Notes: generated from the sequence alone by a model not told the origin. A stretch of DNA of 32,467 bases from Bacteroidales bacterium (GCA_017882335.1 JADGPR010000032.1:1-32467); one strand, 5' to 3'. Positions 25,004-32,337 are shown, counted from the first letter of the stretch. Translations and numbers: made by a program.

Positions 25004-25062
25004 AATTTTTTTTGAGGTGGTTATGCTGATTTACTGATTGTCATTTTTTATTAATTAACTTA

Positions 25063-25902
25063 TTAAAATGCCCTGACAGCACGCACATAGTAGGCGTTTT
25101 GCTTTGCGACGTAGTTTTGTTGACCATTAAAGCTGAAGTATTGCGTCCACCCATAGAAAGCCCCGCTTTCGGAGGAACTCCAATAGTCAATGCCGGCAAT
25201 GCCAATCATATTTTTCTGCAGGTACATCAGGTTCAACTCATCTTTGGATGGCAAAAACCAATCATCGAAATTGTTCAGCACAAGGTCATTACAAATGCGG
25301 GCAGCGATACCTGGCGTGCTGCATATGTTTACAATTGACGTGGTATTGGCCTGTCCCCATCCAATGGCTGTGGATGTGCCCGGAATAGAGGTTCCCTCAC
25401 AACCCCACTCCGCTCCTGCACTTTGGTCGCTGGCGGCAGATATTAACCCATGTTTGCCCGTGTTATCAATATAAAAAATTATCCCCCCACCATAACTCGC
25501 GCCAATATAGAATGTATTATTAAATGTCACTTCATTTCCATAAGAGGTTCCTGCGCTATATACAGCATAAGCACGGACATAATAAAGGGTGTTTGGAGTA
25601 AGCCCTATCAGGCTGCTAAAAAACACACCTATACCAGGACCATCAGTAGAATGGCTGTCTGCAATGGTTGGATTCGGGCTTATACTCCAGCATACACCTC
25701 TGCTGGTAACTGCTGAGCCTCCATCAGAGATTACATTTCCACCACCGGTGGCTGTGGTTTGTTTAATATTAACCACTGTGTCTGTTGTTACAATAGGATC
25801 AGGATTGCTGTTGTTATCTTTCTTCTTACAACTGCCTGAAAGCATTAAAAGGAAGCATAGTGCTATTAATGGGAAAATCCAGATTGTGCTTTTGTTTTTC
25901 AT
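25063..25902 (-). CDS. FN3-like plus DUF1566 lipoprotein
   Basis: This 279-residue protein has leader MKNKSTIWIFPLIAL, lipobox LSGSC with Cys25, and linker KKKDNNSNP. Residues ~40-130 are an FN3-like module of the common Bacteroidota type (SRGVCWSISPNPTIADS, GLTPNTLYYVRAYAVYSAGTSYGNEV). Residues ~133-279 form a DUF1566 domain (GASYGGGIIFYIDNTGKHGLISAA, RICNDLVLNNFDDWFLPSKDEL, YWSSSES, YYVRAVRAF). It differs from the 23715 protein by the inserted FN3 module. It lies 59 bp upstream of the FISUMP gene on the transcript and is probably cotranscribed. Confidence 0.88.
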   Translation of the reverse strand: MKNKSTIWIFPLIALCFLLMLSGSCKKKDNNSNPDPIVTTDTVVNIKQTTATGGGNVISDGGSAVTSRGVCWSISPNPTIADSHSTDGPGIGVFFSSLIGLTPNTLYYVRAYAVYSAGTSYGNEVTFNNTFYIGASYGGGIIFYIDNTGKHGLISAASDQSAGAEWGCEGTSIPGTSTAIGWGQANTTSIVNICSTPGIAARICNDLVLNNFDDWFLPSKDELNLMYLQKNMIGIAGIDYWSSSESGAFYGWTQYFSFNGQQNYVAKQNAYYVRAVRAF

Positions 25903-25961
25903 AATAATTCAACTATCAATAGTGAGACTCATTTTTTTTTTGTTGTTTCTTTTCAATGAAG

Positions 25962-26675
25962 CTAAAAATCCCTGATACAACGAACAGAAAAGCCAAACCC
26001 TTTCCAGTTATTGCTGCTGATTACCTCGCTGCTACTACTGCTCAAGTATCGACACCAGGCTTTGCTTGTGTTGCCCTCGGTAGAACTCCACCAGTAACCG
26101 CCATTCCCAACGCTGTAATATGTACCATCGAGGAAACCCCGGTAGCCACCCGGAAGGGCCGTAAATCCGGTTTCATTGGTTGCTCCTGTATTAGGTGCAT
26201 TCCAGTGTATGGTACCATTTTCTTTTAATTTGCCACCAGCAATACTTTCACCTCCCAAATAGGTTGTTAGTGTAGTCCATTCGGCATCACTGGGTATATG
26301 CCAACCTACAGGTGAGATAATGTGGGCTTCGGCAATAGCATACCAATTATATAACCGCCCAAACGTGCTGCCATTTACTCCATCGTCATTGTAGTTGCAA
26401 AACGCTCCGCTTGTAAGATGGACCCATAGTGTATCATCTATAATATGTGCTATCGGGTCCCCATTCCGGTAATGGGTTACTTTCAGGTTCTCAACCATCC
26501 ACACCTGTGTACCAATGGTTACCGTGTGATAAACATTGCCATCAATGTCGGTTACTGTTCCTGTTGTGGGAGTAGGATTGTTGTTGTTATCTTTCTTTTT
26601 GCAACTAATGGAAAAGATTATTAATACTGTTATTAAAACCAATGGGTAAATCCAGATTATACTTTTGTTTTTCAT
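25962..26675 (-). CDS. FISUMP-domain lipoprotein (copy B)
   Basis: This 237-residue paralogue of the 24296 gene has leader MKNKSIIWIYPLVLI, lipobox FSISC with Cys25 and linker KKKDNNNNP. The FISUMP domain shows VTDIDGNVYHTVTIGTQVWM, VENLKVTHYRNGDPI, FGRLYNWYAIAE, GWHIPSDAEWTTLTTYLGG, YWWSSTEG and a closing GFSVRCIRD. The two copies match residue for residue in long stretches, so the duplication is not ancient. It starts 32 bp after the GH5 stop. The role is inferred as surface-exposed; there is no catalytic evidence. Confidence 0.88.
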   Translation of the reverse strand: MKNKSIIWIYPLVLITVLIIFSISCKKKDNNNNPTPTTGTVTDIDGNVYHTVTIGTQVWMVENLKVTHYRNGDPIAHIIDDTLWVHLTSGAFCNYNDDGVNGSTFGRLYNWYAIAEAHIISPVGWHIPSDAEWTTLTTYLGGESIAGGKLKENGTIHWNAPNTGATNETGFTALPGGYRGFLDGTYYSVGNGGYWWSSTEGNTSKAWCRYLSSSSSEVISSNNWKGFGFSVRCIRDF

Positions 26676-26707
26676 GTCAATAATTTTTATTCATGAATAG
26701 CCATATA

Positions 26708-28003
26708 TCATTGTACAATTAATTTTTTAATTGCCAGCTCTCCATTCGTCATCGAAACCATAATGATATAAATACCGGACCGTGCAGAGGAAAATGAATA
26801 TGAAGCAGTTTTTATTTTGGTCAACGGAATTTCATTTCCAAGCACATCCATTAGTTTTACGTTTACTGGTTTAAAAGATGAGTTTATTGTGAATGTTCCG
26901 TAAGATGGGTTTGGAGACACAGAAAAGTCAAAACTATTATGCTCATTAATACCGGTTAGACAATTGCCATAGATAATCAAATGTGGTTTTACTGAAGTGT
27001 TTTGTATAGAATTAGCATATGTGACGGCCACCTCTAATCCTTGATCAGCCAGGCCAGCATAGGTACCAGAATGAGTCATACTTAAACAGGTATTGGAACC
27101 TGCATTATAAAAGCCCCACCACCAATACAAATAACCTATGTGATTCTGCTGACATAAATCCATAATGAGATGATAGTTTATCGTGTTGGTACATGTATTA
27201 CCAATATCATATGCAAATTCACCGATTACAAAGGGCAGGTTGGAGTTATACATGTCGGTGAAACGGTTGGTCATTTCGGCATCAGGTATAAGTGCTGATT
27301 CCCAGTACGTGTGAACAGAAAAAAGTAATTTATGTTCGGGGTCAACTGTTAATAAATTTGCCCCATTCCCGTTGTTTATAAAAAATGTATGGTCTTGCCC
27401 CCAATGCATTCCATCTATCATAATCGGAACTTTTAAACCGGCAGCCCTGATGCCGGCAATGGCAGAGGAACAGGCATTGTAAAATTCCTGTTCGGTATCT
27501 AACCAGTGCTCGGGTTCATTGGCTAAATTCAAAATCAAAAACCGTGAATGTTTTTTCAGTGCAGTCATTACAGAGGGCTCTGTCCAAAACATTACCGCAC
27601 TGTCTAAATTCGTTTGAATGCGGGAATGTTCTATTGAGCCATCCGTAAAATCATGAAGTTCTACAATGGGTATTAACTTTTGGTCAAGTGCAGCCTGAAT
27701 AATTGTGTCAATTTGGCCGCCCCGTAAATCTTCAATAACAGGATTACCACCAACCCAGGATTCGTATTTTCTTTCCAGACAAATCCGTACACAGTTTGCA
27801 TTCGTTTGAGCAATCTGTGCAAACTCATCTATACCCAAATTAGTTGTCCAGATATTACCATGATTAACGCCACGCAGCATAATTGTTTCACCACAACTGT
27901 CTGATAACAGACGACCATTAATGGTCAAGGCACTGTTTCCGTTTTGAGAAAAAGCGATTAAACCAATGAAAACAAGACTGATTACTGTAATTAATTTTTT
28001 CAT
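26708..28003 (-). CDS. GH5-family glycoside hydrolase with T9SS sorting domain
   Basis: This 431-residue secreted glycosidase starts at 28003, where MKKLITVISLVFIGLIAFSQ gives a signal peptide; a longer frame from 28060 would bury it. The catalytic domain (~25-345) shows GVNHGNIW, VRICLERKYESW, LNLANEPEHW with the acid/base Glu163, FSVHTYW and FVIGEFAYD with nucleophile Glu262. It resembles the GH5 mannanase/cellulase group; substrate is undetermined, with beta-mannan or beta-glucan likeliest. Residues ~358-431 (FDFSVSPNPSYGTFTI, VKLMDVLGNEI, SGIYIIMVSM, KKLIV) form a T9SS type A domain. It lies 37 bp after the 28041 gene and before a FISUMP gene, so it was probably transcribed with the lipoproteins. 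Confidence 0.9.
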   Translation of the reverse strand: MKKLITVISLVFIGLIAFSQNGNSALTINGRLLSDSCGETIMLRGVNHGNIWTTNLGIDEFAQIAQTNANCVRICLERKYESWVGGNPVIEDLRGGQIDTIIQAALDQKLIPIVELHDFTDGSIEHSRIQTNLDSAVMFWTEPSVMTALKKHSRFLILNLANEPEHWLDTEQEFYNACSSAIAGIRAAGLKVPIMIDGMHWGQDHTFFINNGNGANLLTVDPEHKLLFSVHTYWESALIPDAEMTNRFTDMYNSNLPFVIGEFAYDIGNTCTNTINYHLIMDLCQQNHIGYLYWWWGFYNAGSNTCLSMTHSGTYAGLADQGLEVAVTYANSIQNTSVKPHLIIYGNCLTGINEHNSFDFSVSPNPSYGTFTINSSFKPVNVKLMDVLGNEIPLTKIKTASYSFSSARSGIYIIMVSMTNGELAIKKLIVQ

Positions 28004-28040
28004 TTTAATAAAATAAAATGTTAAATAGCTGAATAGATAA

Positions 28041-28919
28041 TTAAAAAGTCCGAATTGCACGCACAGCTAATGCGTTGTTTTTAGGGGTAGAGTTCTGGGC
28101 GCCATTCACGAAGTCCTTATCACTCGCAAAATTAGCACTGACCTCGGATGAACTCCAATACTCAACACTGACAAAACCGCCAATTGCTGCCTTGTTCAGG
28201 CAAAGTATGTTCAATTCATCTTTACTTGGTAAATACCAGTCGCTATAGCCACCCAATACCAAATCATAACATAGTGTCGCTGCTATTCCTGCATCTGGAC
28301 ACCATAACCAAATATAAACGGTGTTCTGTAATCCTGTTCCTATTGCTGTGCCAGTTGCATTAGTTATTGTTCCGAGACAACCCCATGCTGCACCATTGCT
28401 TTGGTTGGATGGTGCGGCTATTAAGCCATGTTGCTCTCCTGCTATGTAACCCGGGTCGCCAGCTACAAAAATATAAGCTACTTTACCTCCTTGATAGCTC
28501 ATGCCAACGGCAAGTGTTGATAAGGTGGTAAACGACATAGCGCTTCCGTAACCTGTTCCTTCACTGTTGGTCGCATAAGCACGTACATAAAATGTAGTCC
28601 CCAGGCTTAAGTCGTAAATATCGCTTGTAAAACTTCCGGCACCTGTGCCATCGATGGTTTTACTGTCGGCTATGGTAGGAGTTGTACCTGTACTCCAGCA
28701 AACCCCACGGGCTGATACTGTAAAACCGGCATCGGAAGTAATATTACCACCACAGCTTGCCGTGGTTGCAGATATATTGCTTACAGCGGATGTTGATAAA
28801 ACAGGTACTTGTTTAATGGGCGTTGGTGTTGGTGTTGGTTCTTTGTTTTTCTTACAACCCGAAGCAAAAATCAGGCTTGCAAACAGGAAAATAAGTAAAA
28901 TGTCAACGACATTTTTCAT
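28041..28919 (-). CDS. FN3-like plus DUF1566 lipoprotein with a different leader
   Basis: This 292-residue lipoprotein begins at 28919; the frame opens further upstream (29036) but only the 28919 Met gives a proper signal. Leader MKNVVDILLIFLFASLIFASGC places the lipid-modified Cys at 22, followed by KKNKEPTPTPTP. Residues ~40-135 are FN3-like (SARGVCWSTGTTPTIADS, GTTFYVRAYATNSEGTGYGS). Residues ~145-292 are DUF1566 (YQGGKVAYIFVAGD, ATLCYDLVLGGYSDWYLPSKDEL, YWSSSEVS, LAVRAIRTF). Architecture equals that of the 25063 gene, but the leader is unrelated and the paralogues are more distant. It is the first gene of the minus-strand array. Confidence 0.87.
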   Translation of the reverse strand: MKNVVDILLIFLFASLIFASGCKKNKEPTPTPTPIKQVPVLSTSAVSNISATTASCGGNITSDAGFTVSARGVCWSTGTTPTIADSKTIDGTGAGSFTSDIYDLSLGTTFYVRAYATNSEGTGYGSAMSFTTLSTLAVGMSYQGGKVAYIFVAGDPGYIAGEQHGLIAAPSNQSNGAAWGCLGTITNATGTAIGTGLQNTVYIWLWCPDAGIAATLCYDLVLGGYSDWYLPSKDELNILCLNKAAIGGFVSVEYWSSSEVSANFASDKDFVNGAQNSTPKNNALAVRAIRTF

Positions 28920-28975
28920 GGCATTGGAATTAGCTGTGAATAACTTAACAAATTGAATTTCAGGGAAATAATTAA

Positions 28976-28983
28976 CGAAAGTA
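28976..28983 (-). promoter_or_regulatory. Possible -7 promoter box upstream of the lipoprotein array
   Basis: On the minus strand TACTTTCG (28983 to 28976) differs from TAnnTTTG at one position and sits 56 bp before the 28919 start. No clear -33 TTTG is seen. It is the best candidate for starting the array transcript. Confidence 0.35.
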
Positions 28984-29111
28984 CGAAGAAAAAAAGGAAA
29001 TGGGAATAATAGTGCAAAAACTGTAAATAAAAACATTGATCAATTGCCACATATTCCCCATAAACTTTCTGTAGTTGTCGGATTCTTCAGGTATGGAATA
29101 TAGCACGATAG

Positions 29112-30182
29112 TTATCTATACGCTGCTTTATCAATTTCAGAGATCGATTTCAATTCCCGTGGCGGGTCAAGGTATTTATCCAGGAAAGAATAGATCTTCA
29201 GCCGGATCTGTTTTGCAATGCGGGTATCGATTCGGTCGAAGGAGTGTCCGCCTTCCACATCTTTGAAAATTTCATATTCAAATTTCTTTCCTTCGGCTTT
29301 TAATGCCTGAATGAGGTGTTCGACCTCCAGCACATTGACATCGTCATCATTAGTATTGGTATGGATCAGCAACGGAATTTTAAGCTTTTGCGCATTCCAT
29401 GCAGGAGAACGCTTCCGGTACTCTTTGATATCCGCCTTTGCATCTTTACCCAAATGGTAATCTGCAGAGAACAGTTTCCGGTACTCGTCATCCGAATACC
29501 CCATCCTTGCCACCAGGTCACTGACGGGATTTCCCGCAAAGCAAACCTGATATTTTTCCGGGTGGTCGAACACGCACATCAGCGCGATCATCCCGCCATG
29601 GCTCCAACCGATGATGCCGACCCGGGTGCTATCGACCATTTCGTAATTCCTGACAATGTAATCCCGGCTGGCGTTCACATCATCATTCTCCAATCCACCG
29701 TAATCGATCTTTTCATAAAAATCCTTTCCATAACCGGTACTTCCGCGATATTCCGGCGCAATCACAATGTACTGCTGCGCCATCAGTTCACGGATGATGT
29801 GGGTATGGTATGTTGTAAAATCGGCATGAACACCTCCGTGAGGGAGTACCAGCAGCGGGTATTTTTTATCCGTTTTGATGTCTTTCGGGATGAAGATATA
29901 GCAATAGAACTTCACCGGGTTATGAACTCCCATGGCGGTAGGGTTTTTCACCTGCTTTTCCGATATAGGCGGACCCGTAATATAGACTTTATCAATAAAT
30001 GCAACATCACCGACCCGGTTGTACCAGTAAATATCGTCCATCGTCTTTTGCAGGCTGGATATATCATATCCCATTGATTCGATTTTATCTTTGATCTCTT
30101 TCAGCGAACTGTCGGCATTCTGTGCGATCCCCGGGTAAATCATTGCGAATAATAAAACGGATAAAAGGATTGATCTTTTCAC
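29112..30182 (-). CDS. S9-type alpha/beta hydrolase (prolyl oligopeptidase-like), exported
   Basis: This 356-residue protein has a signal peptide ending near YPGIAQ (residue 21). The alpha/beta-hydrolase core runs from ~90 to 345: LLVLPHGGVHA (oxyanion region), IVIAPEYRGSTGYG, GWSHGG with nucleophile Ser194, NTNDDDVNV with Asp279 as the likely acid, and GGHSF with His313. The triad order and GWSHGG fit S9 peptidases, but the N-terminal beta-propeller of full-length members is missing, so it is a stand-alone catalytic domain preceded by ~70 uncharacterised residues. Substrate is a peptide or an ester; I cannot tell which. It is followed by a short gap and then the lipoprotein array on the same strand. 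Confidence 0.88.
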   Translation of the reverse strand: MKRSILLSVLLFAMIYPGIAQNADSSLKEIKDKIESMGYDISSLQKTMDDIYWYNRVGDVAFIDKVYITGPPISEKQVKNPTAMGVHNPVKFYCYIFIPKDIKTDKKYPLLVLPHGGVHADFTTYHTHIIRELMAQQYIVIAPEYRGSTGYGKDFYEKIDYGGLENDDVNASRDYIVRNYEMVDSTRVGIIGWSHGGMIALMCVFDHPEKYQVCFAGNPVSDLVARMGYSDDEYRKLFSADYHLGKDAKADIKEYRKRSPAWNAQKLKIPLLIHTNTNDDDVNVLEVEHLIQALKAEGKKFEYEIFKDVEGGHSFDRIDTRIAKQIRLKIYSFLDKYLDPPRELKSISEIDKAAYR

Positions 30183-30202
30183 GGCGGTAAGAATTTGATA
30201 AA

Positions 30203-30210
30203 CAAAGATA
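30203..30210 (-). promoter_or_regulatory. Probable -7 promoter box for the S9-type hydrolase
   Basis: TATCTTTG on the minus strand (30210 to 30203) matches TAnnTTTG, 21 bp before the start codon. A TTCG 21 nt upstream could be a poor -33 box. Confidence 0.5.
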
Positions 30211-30439
30211 GATGATTAACTGACGAACTAACGAACTCATCAACTCATCAGTTAAATGGTCCGGAATATTTTACTTAGTTGATCTTATTATACTGAATCT
30301 TGGCAGGTTTGCGAAAGCAAATATGCTTAGATTCAGTTATACTGAGCGTTTGAGTTTGCATTTTTTGCAAACTCAAACAGCCGAAGTATAATTCACTTTT
30401 TCATTATTTCATCAGCTCAATTTTATTACTTTACCTACT

Positions 30440-30465
30440 AGCCCCGCATTAGCCGGCTGCCGGCT
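30440..30465 (-). repeat. 26-bp GC-rich repeat, copy 1
   Basis: The plus-strand sequence AGCCCCGCATTAGC then CGGCTGCCGGCT; it matches copy 2 at 31873-31898 in 24 of 26 bases. It contains AGCCGGC-T-GCCGGCT, a near-perfect hairpin. It lies about 75 bp past the stop codon (30541) of the minus-strand lipocalin-like gene. TTACCT precedes both copies at the same spacing. Confidence 0.8.
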
Positions 30466-30540
30466 GCTGTTATGGGCAGGTTTTTATCCTTCAATGGCAC
30501 TTTTCTGTTTAAATAAATTGGTGGCCTCAAGTCTTAAGAA

Positions 30541-31653
30541 CTAATCTCCTAAATTTTGTTCGATCCATGCAGTTCCTGAAACAATATTTTCTTTTGTACC
30601 AAAATGGGCAAGACATGAGCCAACTCCTTCATAAACATCGGCACCTTCTCCGTCTTTAAACAGTTGATCTGGATATAAACTTTTTACCTCAAAGGTGGCA
30701 GTTAATTTAGGACTGTTAATCTCCACGATGAATTTTAAAAAATATATAACCCCCTTACTGCTGATAAAAGTAGGTCCCATTGGAGTGGTCATGGTTTCAA
30801 CATAAACACTTTCACCATTCTGAAACAATATAGTTGCATTCGATTTCATTGGCACATTTTCTATTGGCACTACTCCAAAGTTGGTGAAATTGGATAAATG
30901 CAAGCCATTACTCAATTGGATGTCCTGTAACAACCAAACTACCGGTTTCCCGGTTGTTCCATTTGGAAATGCACCATATTCGTGATCCATCCAGGTAATC
31001 CCTGTCACTTCAATTACTTCGTTTCCTATGGTGATGGTACCGCTCGCCTGCAAATGGGTTAGCGAATAATAGTAATTGTTCTTTGTTAGCGGAGTTGTGC
31101 CACTCGGGTTAACCAATAACTGGCAACCGGTGCCAAAAACAAGCAGTGGTGCGCCCTGTTGATAGAAGTTAAGCAGTAACTGACAAGGGGTGTTGCTTGC
31201 TGCATCCACGAAGCTTGCATTAACTGTCATGTTGAGGGGATTGCCGTCAATGGCCTGCATCAATATGGCGCCATCAGACGGACTTAAAGCTGAACCCGGT
31301 AATTGAACATTCCAAGGTTTGGCCTGATCGTATTGAGCCCAATTGGTTGGACAAGGAATGATTGGATTCACTTTTTGATAATTGCGTTGATTGTGCACAT
31401 CAGTAATTTCGATCTGTGTGAAAGCATAATCCGACATTCCTGTTGCATTTATTTCAAAGCCAAATTTGCGGTCATCTGCACTTATCAGTGTACCAACGTG
31501 CCACCACCATTCGGTAGGTGCTCCTGAATGAGCATACTGATCTGCAGGTAATGAAATCGACGGAACTGAATCCTGATGATCCTCTTGTTTTTTGCAACTG
31601 TATAGCATAGCGATGCACAAGAATATTGAAATTATATAAATGTTATTTTTCAT
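30541..31653 (-). CDS. CrtC/AttH-like lipocalin-domain lipoprotein
   Basis: This 370-residue lipoprotein starts at 31653 (an upstream Met at 31737 would put 28 charged residues before the signal). The leader MKNNIYIISIFLCIAM leads to lipobox LYSC with Cys20, followed by KKQEDHQD. APTEWWWHVGTL (45-56) matches the EWWY/EWWx opening of the AttH/CrtC family, and GITWMDHEYGAF (218-229) matches its conserved xWMDHExG motif. Related proteins include hydroxyneurosporene synthase (CrtC) and attachment protein AttH, but most members are uncharacterised, often hydratase-like. Acidic residues in WMDHEYG are candidates for activity. No carotenoid genes are nearby. It is flanked by copies of the 26-bp repeat. 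Confidence 0.87.
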   Translation of the reverse strand: MKNNIYIISIFLCIAMLYSCKKQEDHQDSVPSISLPADQYAHSGAPTEWWWHVGTLISADDRKFGFEINATGMSDYAFTQIEITDVHNQRNYQKVNPIIPCPTNWAQYDQAKPWNVQLPGSALSPSDGAILMQAIDGNPLNMTVNASFVDAASNTPCQLLLNFYQQGAPLLVFGTGCQLLVNPSGTTPLTKNNYYYSLTHLQASGTITIGNEVIEVTGITWMDHEYGAFPNGTTGKPVVWLLQDIQLSNGLHLSNFTNFGVVPIENVPMKSNATILFQNGESVYVETMTTPMGPTFISSKGVIYFLKFIVEINSPKLTATFEVKSLYPDQLFKDGEGADVYEGVGSCLAHFGTKENIVSGTAWIEQNLGD

Positions 31654-31798
31654 AGTTCTTAATTTTTTTCTTTTTTCCCTAATCATTTGGCTTTTCGGAT
31701 TTGCCCCGTTTATTATAGTGGTCGCTGGTCTCCACATTTTAATTAATTAACTGATAATGCATTTAATTCAAGAGTTGTCATGACTTAAATGTTTAATC

Positions 31799-31830
31799 CA
31801 AAGATAGTACGGTTTACTCAAATTTCCAAA
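31799..31830 (-). promoter_or_regulatory. Promoter for the lipocalin-like lipoprotein, TTTG-N20-TATCTTTG
   Basis: On the minus strand TTTG (31830 to 31827) and TATCTTTG (31806 to 31799) are 20 nt apart, matching TTTG-N19/21-TAnnTTTG. Start of transcription would be near 31792, giving a leader of about 140 nt before the ATG at 31653. Confidence 0.6.
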
Positions 31831-31872
31831 TACTTTATCCCTATATGCCCCAAACCACCCTCCTTACCTGGA

Positions 31873-31898
31873 AGCCCCGCATTGGCAGGCTGCCGGCT
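31873..31898 (-). repeat. 26-bp GC-rich repeat, copy 2
   Basis: AGCCCCGCATTGGC then AGGCTGCCGGCT on the plus strand. It lies about 28 bp past the stop of the minus-strand fragment gene at 31926 and about 1.4 kb from copy 1, in the same orientation. Hairpin symmetry here is GGCAG-G-CTGCC. Confidence 0.8.
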
Positions 31899-31925
31899 CG
31901 ATAGCAGCAGACAAACTTTTCTTTG

Positions 31926-32249
31926 TTAAACTGTCTTTGCAATCTTTTTCATAATGTGATGACTTTCTCCAAACTTGCAAAGTGCATCACAATTTTGTCG
32001 TAAGTCGGAGAATAAAATATAATTAATTTGAACTTTAATGCTTTTTATTGATGGCCTTGACAACTGTATTCTTACATCTTTTTCTCTGTTGTCAGGAATA
32101 ATGATATAAAATACTTCGTCACCTGCTGCAATAGAATATGCCAGATCTGTCAAACGCAAAATGCCCGAATAAATGCTTGTGCTTTTTTCTACTTCAAATG
32201 CACCGATGATAATGTTTGTTGATTTCTGAAACCAAAGTACATCAATCAT
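31926..32249 (-). pseudogene. Fragment of a restriction-endonuclease-like / type II REase-fold protein
   Basis: The 107-residue reading frame begins MIDVLWFQKSTNIIIGAFEVEKSTSIYSG and continues RLTDLAYSI and FYIIIPDNR, a C-terminal domain common in bacterial restriction-endonuclease-like and DNA-associated proteins (the IDVLW...AFEVExSTSIYSGxLRLxDL pattern, recognised from memory). The same frame upstream of the ATG also reads like this family (CLSDFPKINTDKDTLNTI) until an in-frame TGA at 32346-32348. The homology therefore extends past the start codon and the gene has lost its 5' part. It is either a decayed gene or the tail of a frameshifted one. The EVEK acidic residues could be part of an active site in relatives. 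Confidence 0.55.
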
Positions 32250-32337
32250 TATAATTGTATTGAGTGTGTCTTTGTCAGTGTTTATTTTTGGAAAGTCAGA
32301 AAGGCATTGAAATGAAAAATTAGCGTGGTTATAGTCT

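Larger units (their letters stand above)
30183..30540. repeat. Gene-free gap with two hairpin-forming repeats and a GC-rich repeat
   Basis: There is no gene in 358 bp. TTAACTGA/TCAGTTAA arms lie at 30216-30223 and 30248-30255. A nested hairpin spans 30293-30336 with outer arms CTGAATCT/AGATTCAG and an inner TTTGC-GAAA-GCAAA. A second hairpin has perfect 13-bp arms at 30348-30360 and 30366-30378 (loop of five Ts) and outer arms TTATACT/AGTATAA at 30337-30343 and 30385-30391. A 26-bp GC-rich repeat follows at 30440-30465 and recurs at 31873-31898. Confidence 0.75.
31654..31925. other. Gap upstream of the lipocalin-like gene
   Basis: A 272-bp AT-rich leader holds the promoter at 31799-31830 and repeat copy 2; no gene is visible. 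Confidence 0.6.

Noticed and set aside
29316-30077. Plus-strand frame opposite the S9-type hydrolase
   Set aside because: The hydrolase has a complete Ser-Asp-His triad on the minus strand; the antisense frame has none.
30431-30480. Definite integron attC site
   Set aside because: The GTTATGGGC near copy 1 is not paired with a proper RYYYAAC core at the other side, and no integrase is in view; kept only as a hypothesis in the findings.
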